A stretch of 64,000 nucleotides of DNA, taken from Bacteroidota bacterium (GTDB lineage Bacteria; Bacteroidota; Bacteroidia; 2-12-FULL-35-15). Position 1 is the stretch's first letter; every line of letters starts with the position of its first letter. The notes beneath the pieces were generated by a model. It was not told the DNA's origin. It saw nothing but the letters and a program-made list of their open reading frames with translations, and searched no databases. Both the position numbers and the translations under genes were made by a program. Location of the stretch: NCBI GenBank assembly GCA_005772895.1, contig SXIH01000055.1, positions 62,001 through 126,000 on the forward strand. Reading direction: 5' to 3'. Positions 1-6,544 of the stretch are shown here, piece after piece.

Positions 1-393
1 TAAATGATTATCAGAAAATAAATTATTGGCTAATGGTGGACGGTTAGGTGAATTAACTATGGCTGGGTCATATGAGAAATCAAAAGATGCGCCAGCACCA
101 AGAATAATTAACTTTTTAACCTTTGTTTGTTTTGTAAAAAGCAAAGTGCTTGCATGAGAGGGCTGTCTCCCAAGTTTATAAATTGAGTGTGAAACAATAC
201 TAGATAGCTGAACCTTTTTTCCTATTTCATTTAGAGGAAAACCATCATTAAAAGCCTTAATTTTATTTGGAGGAACTATGTAATAATTGTTTGATTCCCT
301 TTTAACAAGTATCCCTACATGGCGGGTCCCATAATATAGAATAAATTCGTAAAGATCGTTATTTGATAAATTAAAATATTCTTGTTCAGTCAT
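1..393 (-). CDS. SIR2-like Rossmann-fold protein, N-terminal part (runs off the left edge)
   Basis: This is an open frame of 131 codons that starts at an ATG five bases after the aldehyde dehydrogenase stop codon and is still open at base 1, so only the N-terminus is visible. Residues 1 to about 90 match nothing I recognise. From about residue 93 a hydrophobic strand leads into LIILGAGASFDFSY, followed by RPPLANNLFSD. A GAGAS loop followed by a PPLxxxLF motif is characteristic of SIR2-like and related NAD-binding proteins of unknown or anti-phage function, where the domain binds or degrades NAD+. The fold call rests on this motif; a defence role is inference, and the catalytic Asn/His region lies outside the window. 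The small gap suggests co-transcription with the dehydrogenase, although the two functions look unrelated. Confidence 0.6.
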   Translation of the reverse strand, partial: MTEQEYFNLSNNDLYEFILYYGTRHVGILVKRESNNYYIVPPNKIKAFNDGFPLNEIGKKVQLSSIVSHSIYKLGRQPSHASTLLFTKQTKVKKLIILGAGASFDFSYDPAIVNSPNRPPLANNLFSDNHL

Positions 394-398
394 AGATA

Positions 399-1844
399 TT
401 ACTTCAACTTTATGCAAATATTCTTAGGCTCAGTAAAAAAATGTAAAGCTTCAAAACCTCCTTCACGACCAACACCTGAACTTTTTACTCCACCAAATGG
501 TGTTCTTAAATCACGCAACAACCAGCAGTTGATCCAAACAATTCCTGCATGAATATTATTTGCAACACGATGAGCACGCGTTAAATTTTCTGTCCATACT
601 GTAGAAGCCAATCCATATTGTGTTGCATTTGCATATAACAATGCTTCTTCTTCTGTATCAAATGGCATTATTGTAACAACGGGTCCAAAAATTTCTTCCA
701 TGTTTGTTCTGCAATTGTATGTCAAGCCTTCAATCACTGTGGGAGCAATGTAATAGCCTTCTGCAAATTCTCCATCTAATTTTACTTGATTTCCTCCGCA
801 CAATACTTTCCCGCCTTCTTGTTTTGCTAATTCAACATAGGATAAAACTTTTTCCATGTGAGGTTTTGAAACTACAGCGCCAACTCTTGTATCATCGGAA
901 GCAGGATTTCCTACTTTCATTTTTTGAACGCGTGCAACAAATTCTGTTTTGAATTTTTCATACAACGGACGTTCAACCATAATGCGTGAACCGCAAAGAC
1001 AAATCTGTCCTTGATTTGCGAAGGACGATTGCAAAGTGGTTTTTATCATTTTTTCGAAATCACAATCAGCAAAAATGATATTTGGATTTTTCCCTCCAAG
1101 TTCTAAGGATAATTTTTTAAACATAGGGGCAGCCACTTTTGCAATTTCAGCACCTGTTTTTGTTCCACCAGTAAAAGATATTAACGGAATTTTCGGATGA
1201 GCTGTGATAGCCGATCCAACTTTATGTCCGTAGCCGTGAACAATATTCAAAACCCCTTTTGGTAAACCTGCTTCAATGCATAATTCAGAAAGTAAATAAG
1301 CAGTCATTGGTGTTACTTCCGAAGGTTTTGCCACCACACAGTTTCCTGCAGCGATTGCCGGAGCAATTTTCCAAGTGAATAAATACAAAGGTAAATTCCA
1401 GGGAGAAATACAACCGGCAACACCAACAGCATTTCGCACAGTATAATTGATTGCAGTATCTTCCATCGAATGGCTTTCGGAAGCATAGTGTAAAATCCCA
1501 GTTGCATAAAAATGAAAATTTGCGGCAGCACGGGGAATGTCAACCAATTTAGCCAAAGAAACAGGTTTTCCATTGTCGACAGATTCAGCAACAGCCAATC
1601 GTTCCATATTTTTATCTATCAAAGCAGAAATAGCAAGCATAATACGGGAACGTTCATCTTTTGGAGTGTTACTCCAGCCTGGAAACGCTTTTTGTGCAGC
1701 CTCTACAGCTAATTGTACGTCTTTTTCATCCGAATCCGGGATAAGGGAATATACTTTTCCTGTTGCAGGATTATAGTTGTCGATGTACTGTTTTGCACTT
1801 GGCTCAACTAGTTCACCGTTGATGTAGTTCTTTATTTTTAGCAT
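399..1844 (-). CDS. Aldehyde dehydrogenase, ALDH8/2-aminomuconate-semialdehyde type
   Basis: An NAD(P)+-dependent aldehyde dehydrogenase of 481 residues, the normal length for the family. The active site is complete: Asn150 in SPWNLPL, general base Glu248 in LSLELGGKNP, and nucleophile Cys282 in FANQGQICLCGSR. The C-terminal WLLRDLRTPFGG motif followed by GVGREGG is typical of the ALDH8A1 / 2-aminomuconic and 2-hydroxymuconic semialdehyde dehydrogenase branch, which oxidises a muconic semialdehyde in the kynurenine or catechol meta-cleavage pathways. No other gene of either pathway is visible nearby, so the substrate is inferred from the subfamily motif only. The protein has no signal peptide and should be cytoplasmic. 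The gene precedes a SIR2-like gene by 5 bp and is separated from the upstream GxxExxY gene by a repeat-filled 140 bp gap. Confidence 0.92.
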   Translation of the reverse strand: MLKIKNYINGELVEPSAKQYIDNYNPATGKVYSLIPDSDEKDVQLAVEAAQKAFPGWSNTPKDERSRIMLAISALIDKNMERLAVAESVDNGKPVSLAKLVDIPRAAANFHFYATGILHYASESHSMEDTAINYTVRNAVGVAGCISPWNLPLYLFTWKIAPAIAAGNCVVAKPSEVTPMTAYLLSELCIEAGLPKGVLNIVHGYGHKVGSAITAHPKIPLISFTGGTKTGAEIAKVAAPMFKKLSLELGGKNPNIIFADCDFEKMIKTTLQSSFANQGQICLCGSRIMVERPLYEKFKTEFVARVQKMKVGNPASDDTRVGAVVSKPHMEKVLSYVELAKQEGGKVLCGGNQVKLDGEFAEGYYIAPTVIEGLTYNCRTNMEEIFGPVVTIMPFDTEEEALLYANATQYGLASTVWTENLTRAHRVANNIHAGIVWINCWLLRDLRTPFGGVKSSGVGREGGFEALHFFTEPKNICIKLK

Positions 1845-1848
1845 GTGA

Positions 1849-1985
1849 TTGCACGCGGATGACGCGGATAAAACGGATTAAAACGGATTTTTTATTGGTT
1901 ATAGATAGCTTAGCTAAACGGATTTGAATAGATTTAGTAGTCAGTAAAATTCAAATAATGATCTGCGTAAATCCGTTATATCCGT
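1849..1985. repeat. ATCCGCG-type phrase repeat, left copy beside the GxxExxY gene
   Basis: The gap between the aldehyde dehydrogenase and the GxxExxY gene is filled with near-tandem CGGAT words: GCGGATGACGCGGATAAAAC plus two further ACGGATT words at 1853-1886, and ATCTGCGTAAATCCG with following TCCG and TCTGTG words at 1959-1999, which reach into the end of the gene. The block at 1853-1890 reappears inverted at 2551-2596 on the other side of the gene. Similar repeats around GxxExxY genes are, to my knowledge, common in Bacteroidota and Verrucomicrobia. Confidence 0.7.
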
Positions 1986-1986
1986 A

Positions 1987-2382
1987 TTATCTGTGTTCAA
2001 TCTTCTTAATGTTATTAGTAAATATTTTTCTCTTAAACTCTGGCGCTTTTCCAAAGTTAAGCAAAAGTCCGACTTCAATTTCAGTTGCTTTCAAATAATT
2101 TATAAGCTGAAATTCGTGTTCCTCTACAATCGCCTCCGCTGCTTTTAATTCAATGATAATCTTATGTTCTACAATAATATCAGCAAAATAACTCCCAACC
2201 TTTACCCCTTTGTAAAAAACGTCAATTGGTCGTTGCTTCTCACACTCCAATCCCATATCCGTAAGTTCAATAAACAAAGCATTTTCGTAAACACGCTCTA
2301 AAAATCCATAACCCAAACTATTATAAACTTTGTAATAGGCTTTGATGATTTTATCCGTAATCTCCTTGTTTAATATATCCAT
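1987..2382 (-). CDS. GxxExxY family protein (PD-(D/E)XK nuclease-like fold)
   Basis: A 131-residue member of the GxxExxY family (TIGR04256 / PDDEXK_3). The signature is GYGFLERVYENAL, giving G-x-x-E-x-x-Y. It is followed by YFADIIVEHKIIIELKA, in which the Asp and the ExK form a PD-(D/E)XK-type nuclease core. No activity is established for the family that I know of. I place the start at the ATG that gives MDILNKEITDKI, because the frame upstream of it (to 2424) reads into repeat-like sequence and has no family similarity. The gene has no operon partner and is flanked by inverted copies of an ATCCGCG-type repeat; the left one overlaps its last codons. Proteins of this family occur in many copies in some genomes, which fits a selfish or repeat-associated element, but that is inference. 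Confidence 0.85.
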   Translation of the reverse strand: MDILNKEITDKIIKAYYKVYNSLGYGFLERVYENALFIELTDMGLECEKQRPIDVFYKGVKVGSYFADIIVEHKIIIELKAAEAIVEEHEFQLINYLKATEIEVGLLLNFGKAPEFKRKIFTNNIKKIEHR

Positions 2383-2550
2383 AAATCTGTCTTTTTTTAG
2401 TTCCAGTCGCGAATATATAAACAAAAAAATCAGACATAATCAGATTAAACGCTTAAGTTTAAAAACACAGCAAAAATCCGTGTATTTAATTATCCGTAAA
2501 ATGCTATTTAGTTGGAGCAATCCAATCCTCCTTGTGCAAAAATCCCAAAG

Positions 2551-2596
2551 AAAAAATCCGCGAAAACCCGTTTTATCCGCGTCATCCGTGTTCCAA
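2551..2596. repeat. ATCCGCG-type repeat, right inverted copy
   Basis: The sequence AATCCGCGAAAACCCG and then TTTTATCCGCGTCATCCGTG is, read on the minus strand, close to the block at 1853-1890 on the far side of the GxxExxY gene. The shared core is CGGATGACGCGGATAAAACG. A weaker ATCCGTG/ATCCGTA word pair lies at 2477-2499. The two long copies form an imperfect inverted repeat about 700 bp apart around the gene. Confidence 0.7.
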
Positions 2597-2622
2597 TAAA
2601 AAGGGCCCCTTGCGGAGCCCTC
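2596..2622 (-). terminator. Rho-independent terminator after the charged secreted protein
   Basis: On the minus strand GGGCTCC-GCAA-GGGGCCC forms a seven-base-pair stem with one mismatch (2603-2620) and runs straight into TTTTTATT. It lies about 50 bp beyond the stop codon of the gene at 2673-3341. Confidence 0.7.
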
Positions 2623-2672
2623 TCTTCATTGTTAATTTGCACGAAATCTTGTAGGTGGGTGATGTTGAAGAT

Positions 2673-3341
2673 TTACTCAACAATGATTTTCTCTGTTTTA
2701 GACGTCTTGTTTTGGATAAAGTTTAAAAAGTAGGTGCCTTTTTTTCCTAAAGGGATCTCTTTGGTGTATTTCCCGCCCACTTTTTGAGAATCGTAGAATA
2801 TTTGTTTCCCGTTTTCATCCAATATACTAACGTTCATTTGTTCTTTACTGCTGGTTTCTATCTCCACTTTAGCAGTTGTCTTATCAATACTAACGTTCAT
2901 ATTTAAAGTAACTTTTTCCTTTGCAGGCCCTTCGCATTTGATCTCTTTTTTTATAACATTCTTTTCTTTGGAATCTTTTGCTTCTCCCGTTTTTACAACA
3001 ACTTTCATTTCTTTTCCATCTTCACTTGTTGTAATCTCCACATCTTCTCCGTCATCACCAATTGCATAAGCATATGCCATAGCTTCCCCATCTTTATTAT
3101 CATCATTAATAATAATCTTTTTAACGACTTTCTTTTCTCCTTTGCCATCATCATTAATCATTATTTCAATTTCCTTTTCCATTTTAGTCACTTCTTTCTT
3201 ATCCACATTGCTTTCTGTAATTGTTGTGTCGCCATTAACAATAGTGATGGTTTTAGTTTTTTGATTTTGTGCGTACGACCCTGTAGCCATAGCCAATAAG
3301 AGCAGTGTGCTCATAAATGGAAAAATGTAATTTCTGTTCAT
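2673..3341 (-). CDS. Charged secreted protein with a C-terminal T9SS type A-like sorting domain
   Basis: A 222-residue protein with a signal peptide (hydrophobic stretch ending at GSYAQ, about residue 25). The middle, about residues 30-150, is extremely rich in Lys, Glu and Asp and resembles no enzyme I recognise. The last 70 residues have the strand pattern of a T9SS type A sorting domain: MNVSILDENGKQIF, then the GTYFLNF turn and a closing KTEKIIVE. It should therefore be exported by the type IX system and held at, or released from, the surface. It is transcribed divergently from the histidine kinase at 3511. Four phased TTTAACA boxes and a TATGTTTG -7 element lie upstream, so it is probably a direct target of the adjacent response regulator. 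Function unknown. Confidence 0.8.
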   Translation of the reverse strand: MNRNYIFPFMSTLLLLAMATGSYAQNQKTKTITIVNGDTTITESNVDKKEVTKMEKEIEIMINDDGKGEKKVVKKIIINDDNKDGEAMAYAYAIGDDGEDVEITTSEDGKEMKVVVKTGEAKDSKEKNVIKKEIKCEGPAKEKVTLNMNVSIDKTTAKVEIETSSKEQMNVSILDENGKQIFYDSQKVGGKYTKEIPLGKKGTYFLNFIQNKTSKTEKIIVE

Positions 3342-3403
3342 GGTTTTAGTTTTTTAAAATGAATATTGATGCGTTTGTTTTATGTAGCTAGAAATTTCTG
3401 AGA

Positions 3404-3411
3404 CAAACATA
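3404..3411 (-). promoter_or_regulatory. Putative -7 element (TATGTTTG) for the gene at 2673-3341
   Basis: Matches the Bacteroidota -7 consensus TAnnTTTG on the minus strand and would give a leader of about 55 bases. No TTG -33 element lies at the usual distance; the TTTAACA boxes begin there instead, as expected of an activator-dependent promoter. Confidence 0.45.
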
Positions 3412-3432
3412 GACTACATTCAATCCGACCGA

Positions 3433-3469
3433 TGTTAAAGCCCTGTTAAACCCTGTTAAATTATGTTAA
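3433..3469. promoter_or_regulatory. Four phased TGTTAA boxes: putative OmpR-type response-regulator operator
   Basis: TGTTAA occurs at 3433, 3444, 3454 and 3464, spaced 11, 10 and 10 bp, so the boxes lie on one face of the helix. Three of the four are followed by A (TGTTAAA, or TTTAACA on the other strand). Direct heptamer repeats at one-turn spacing are the usual binding pattern of OmpR/PhoB-family regulators, and such a regulator is encoded at 5190-5888. The boxes lie upstream of the -7 elements of both divergent genes. Confidence 0.55.
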
Positions 3470-3496
3470 GTGAGGCATCTACAGGCCCTAATCCCT

Positions 3497-3504
3497 TATT
3501 TTTG
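3497..3504 (+). promoter_or_regulatory. Putative -7 element (TATTTTTG) for the histidine kinase gene
   Basis: Fits TAnnTTTG and lies 7 bases before the ATG at 3511, so transcription would begin at or very near the start codon (leaderless). There is no TTG at -33; the TGTTAA boxes end 27 bp upstream. Confidence 0.35.
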
Positions 3505-3510
3505 TTAATA

Positions 3511-5124
3511 ATGATGAACAAAGGAAACATCCGTACTATTACTCTGGTTGCGAGCTTGGCTTTACTTGGCTTAATAGGTATTCAAATCTATTGGGTAAAT
3601 AATGCCATTACCTTAGGCGAACAACGTTTTGAGCAAAGTGTAAATGAAGCTTTGAACAATGTTGTTTTGAGAATGGAAAAACATTCGGCAGCAGCAAAAA
3701 TCACTCAAAAATTTAACTTTAGGAAACAAGGAATTATTACCGCCAGTTTAAGTGGACCACATAACAAAAACAGAGATTTGGTTTGTGATTCTTTAACCGA
3801 CATGACGAATTGCATTATCAAAAACAACAATGTCAACGTAAAAATTATTGAAGAGTACTCTACAGATTCGAACGGTGTGGTTGTTAAAAAAATGCGTCAG
3901 AAGGAATATTCCAGCGATACTGCATCGGGTAATTTTCACAACAGAGTACATGCAGATGGTCCTTCTTTTTTCCGGCAGTTTGCCTCTGCATCAAATCAAA
4001 ACTGGCTTTCGCATAAAAATGAAATGGTGAATGATATTTTTGATGAGTTGGTGAGTGTAAGTGTTTACAATGGCTTTAGTCAGAAATTAGATACTGTGCT
4101 TTTAGATTCGGTTCTGAAATTTGAACTCTTGCAAAAAGGAGTTTCTGCTGATTATGTGTTTGGAGTAACAGCTACTAAAAACATTCCGGTTGATTCTGTT
4201 GTGCTTTCCGAAAAAGGAAAAAAAATATATGAGTCGCCCTACAAAGTAAATCTTTCTCCTGATAATATATTTATCAAACCAAAATTTCTTTCTGTATATT
4301 TTCCGCATCAACATAGATATTTAGTCAGTTCCATGTGGGGATTGTTGTTGGTTTCTTTAGCATTTATGCTTACTTTGATTATCTCTTTTTATTATACAAT
4401 TTCTACTATTTTTAAACAGAAAAAATTATCGGAAATAAAAAATGATTTTATTTCCAATATGACTCATGAGTTCAAAACACCTATTTCTACTATATCTTTA
4501 GCTGTAGAGGTGTTAAACGACAAGTCAGTAGAAAAATCGCAAGACCGTGTAAGTAATTATGTAAAAATGATTGGCGATGAGAACAAGCGCTTGAGTTTGT
4601 TGGTAGAAAACATTCTTCAAACAGCTATTTTAGATAAAGGAGAATTTAAATTAAAACTTCAGAATATTGATATTCATAATTTAATTGAACAAACTTTTAC
4701 AAATATTAAATTGCAGGTAGAAAACAAAGAAGGACAAATTACTTCTCAGTTAGATGCTACTAATCCAATTATCAATGCCGACAGGGTGCACATCACAAAT
4801 ATTCTTTTTAACTTAATTGATAATGCTTTAAAATATTCAAAAGAAAATCCGAATATTATAGTGAGTACAAAAAACGACAATGAAGGAATATTTATTTCTG
4901 TTCAGGATAATGGGATAGGGATAAGTAAAGACAATCAAAAAAGAATTTTTGACACAATGTACCGCGTACCCACAGGAAACATTCACAATGTAAAAGGATT
5001 TGGATTAGGTTTGAGTTATGTAAAAGCTGTTGTAGAAAAACATGGTGGCTCTATAAAAGTAGAAAGTGAATTGGGCAAAGGAAGTATGTTTACTTTGTAT
5101 TTGCCTTTTGAAATAAAAAATTAA
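3511..5124 (+). CDS. Sensor histidine kinase, membrane-bound, OmpR-partner type
   Basis: A 537-residue two-component sensor. The first transmembrane helix covers about residues 8-28, followed by an approximately 240-residue periplasmic sensor region I cannot assign, then a second helix (LLLVSLAFMLTLIISFYY, about 275-295). The kinase core follows: HisKA with phospho-acceptor His319 in NMTHEFKTP, N box NLIDNALKYS, G1 DNGIGIS and G2 GFGLGLSYVK. I chose the ATG at 3511 because the frame opening at 3463 begins inside the operator boxes and encodes a polar stretch ahead of the helix. The regulator gene follows after 65 bp. The layout (kinase first, OmpR-type regulator second, phased TTTAACA boxes) recalls Cpx or RprXY systems, but homology to either is not shown here. 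Confidence 0.9.
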   Translation: MMNKGNIRTITLVASLALLGLIGIQIYWVNNAITLGEQRFEQSVNEALNNVVLRMEKHSAAAKITQKFNFRKQGIITASLSGPHNKNRDLVCDSLTDMTNCIIKNNNVNVKIIEEYSTDSNGVVVKKMRQKEYSSDTASGNFHNRVHADGPSFFRQFASASNQNWLSHKNEMVNDIFDELVSVSVYNGFSQKLDTVLLDSVLKFELLQKGVSADYVFGVTATKNIPVDSVVLSEKGKKIYESPYKVNLSPDNIFIKPKFLSVYFPHQHRYLVSSMWGLLLVSLAFMLTLIISFYYTISTIFKQKKLSEIKNDFISNMTHEFKTPISTISLAVEVLNDKSVEKSQDRVSNYVKMIGDENKRLSLLVENILQTAILDKGEFKLKLQNIDIHNLIEQTFTNIKLQVENKEGQITSQLDATNPIINADRVHITNILFNLIDNALKYSKENPNIIVSTKNDNEGIFISVQDNGIGISKDNQKRIFDTMYRVPTGNIHNVKGFGLGLSYVKAVVEKHGGSIKVESELGKGSMFTLYLPFEIKN

Positions 5125-5146
5125 ACAATAAAAACCAGAGTATAAA

Positions 5147-5189
5147 ATTTACGCAGTTTCGTAATTCGTTATATTCGTAATTCGTAGTT
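5147..5189. repeat. Short TTCGTAA phrase repeat in the kinase-regulator gap
   Basis: The gap contains TTCGTAATTCG, then TTATATTCGTAATTCGTAG: four TTCG words at 9-11 bp spacing. It directly abuts the ATG of the response regulator. It resembles in style, but not in sequence, the other word-type intergenic repeats of this window. Confidence 0.5.
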
Positions 5190-5888
5190 ATGATGGAAAA
5201 AACAAAAGTATTATTGGTAGAAGATGATCCGAACTTAGGAAGTCTTTTAAAAGAATATCTTGAAGCAAAAGGATATTCAACTGTTTTAGCAACAAACGGA
5301 AAACAGGGGTATGATGTTTTTTCGAAAGATAAATTCGGGATTTGTATTTTGGATGTGATGATGCCTATTAAAGATGGTTTCACATTGGCAAAAGAAATCA
5401 GAGCCATTGATGCTAATATTCCTATCATGTTTTTGACAGCAAAATCAATGAAGGAAGATGCGATAGAAGGATTTACTGTTGGTGCAGATGATTACATGAC
5501 AAAGCCTTTCAGCATGGAAGAATTGTTATTGCGTATAAAAGCAATTTTACGAAGAACTGAAAACAAAACAGTAAAAAATTCAGATCAGGAAGAATTTAAG
5601 ATTGGGAAATATAAGTTTGATTACAAACATCAAGTATTAGATTTAAAAGGAGTGCAACACAAGCTTACAACCAAGGAAGCTGAGTTGCTGAAACTGCTTT
5701 GTTTACATGCCAACGATGTATTAGATAGAAACTTTGCACTAAAATCTATTTGGAATGATGACAATTATTTCAACGGAAGAAGCATGGATGTTTATATCGC
5801 AAAACTCAGAAAGTATTTAAAAGAAGATACTTCAGTAGAATTAATTAACGTACATGGAAAAGGATTTAAGTTGTTGACAGGAAAGTAA
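5190..5888 (+). CDS. Response regulator, OmpR/PhoB family
   Basis: A 232-residue regulator with an N-terminal receiver domain (acidic pair in LLVEDDPN, phospho-acceptor Asp55 in CILDVMMP, conserved Thr in FLTAKS, Lys in DYMTKPFS) and a C-terminal winged helix from about residue 135 (LTTKEAELLKLLCLHAND through RSMDVYIAKLRKYL), the OmpR/PhoB-type DNA-binding domain. It is encoded 65 bp downstream of, and surely paired with, the histidine kinase at 3511. Its likely target is the run of four TTTAACA boxes in front of the kinase gene, giving autoregulation and control of the divergent secreted protein. The alternative start one codon downstream (second Met) is equally possible. Confidence 0.93.
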   Translation: MMEKTKVLLVEDDPNLGSLLKEYLEAKGYSTVLATNGKQGYDVFSKDKFGICILDVMMPIKDGFTLAKEIRAIDANIPIMFLTAKSMKEDAIEGFTVGADDYMTKPFSMEELLLRIKAILRRTENKTVKNSDQEEFKIGKYKFDYKHQVLDLKGVQHKLTTKEAELLKLLCLHANDVLDRNFALKSIWNDDNYFNGRSMDVYIAKLRKYLKEDTSVELINVHGKGFKLLTGK

Positions 5889-5925
5889 TACTAAAAATAT
5901 TCAGTATTTAGGAAGTGAACCAATT

Positions 5926-5950
5926 CCCCCTTTGAAAAGGGGGCTAGGGG
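5926..5950. repeat. CCCCCTTT palindromic repeat between convergent genes
   Basis: CCCCCTT-TGAA-AAGGGGG forms a seven-base-pair hairpin and continues GCTAGGGGGAT. It lies between the converging response regulator and the gene at 5957. Closely similar CCCCTTTGAAAAGGGG elements are frequent between Bacteroidota genes; this one may help to end both transcripts. Confidence 0.55.
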
Positions 5951-5956
5951 GATTGA

Positions 5957-6463
5957 TTACTTAAAATACGTCTCCTCCAACTTTGTATCCGAAACAACTA
6001 TTACCATTATTTCTTTCAGTTTGTAAACGTAATAACAAGTTTTATCTTTTGTAAACTTTGTTACATCCACATTATACTTTGCGCTTTTAAAGGATGTCTG
6101 ATTATTAAAGAACGACACCATTTGATTATAGACTTCCGTATAATTTTTTGAATAATCATTCTTCGGTCCGTTCACAAAATAAACCTCTGTAATTTTTTGT
6201 TTGTCGGTGATTAACGACAATACTTTGATTTCTCCATTGGCAGTATTTTGCTCATTTGAATAAGAAGTTGCTCCTTTCAACAATGCATTCTGTGGATTTT
6301 CCACTGCATGTTCCACTTTGAAATAATGTTTTTTGAACAACTCATTTTCATAAGCTGTGCGATTATAGCTCATGCAGTTCTTAATAAATCCTAAGGACAT
6401 TAATTGTGCTGATGCGGTGCTATACGATAAGATAGCAAGTAAAATGATGATTATTTTTTTCAT
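5957..6463 (-). CDS. Secreted protein of unknown function
   Basis: I do not recognise this 168-residue protein. It begins with a clear signal peptide (KKIIIILLAILSYSTASAQ), so it is exported to the periplasm or outer membrane. The mature part is mixed alpha/beta in character with a Lys- and Tyr-rich C-terminal half (TKDKTCYYVYKLKEIMVIVV). It has no recognisable T9SS tail, lipobox or catalytic motif. I place the start at the ATG in front of the signal peptide; the frame extends upstream to 6511, but that part reads through the palindromic CTGTG repeat and would put 16 polar residues before the signal. It lies downstream of the cyclophilin gene on the same strand, 80 bp away, with the repeat between them. 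Confidence 0.75.
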   Translation of the reverse strand: MKKIIIILLAILSYSTASAQLMSLGFIKNCMSYNRTAYENELFKKHYFKVEHAVENPQNALLKGATSYSNEQNTANGEIKVLSLITDKQKITEVYFVNGPKNDYSKNYTEVYNQMVSFFNNQTSFKSAKYNVDVTKFTKDKTCYYVYKLKEIMVIVVSDTKLEETYFK

Positions 6464-6480
6464 ATATGATTTTCGGTTTA

Positions 6481-6541
6481 ACCACAGATTTCTCAGATTT
6501 TCACAGAACAATAATCTGTGTTTATCTGTGTAATCTGTGGT
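6481..6541. repeat. Palindromic AATCTGTG phrase repeat
   Basis: ACCACAGATT at 6481-6490 is the exact inverse of AATCTGTGGT at 6532-6541. Between them are further words of the same kind (CACAGA, ATCTGTG, ATCTGTG). The whole 61 bp sits between two same-strand secreted-protein genes. It belongs to the style of repeats usually found beside GxxExxY genes (compare 1849-1985). Confidence 0.65.
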
Positions 6542-6544
6542 GAA

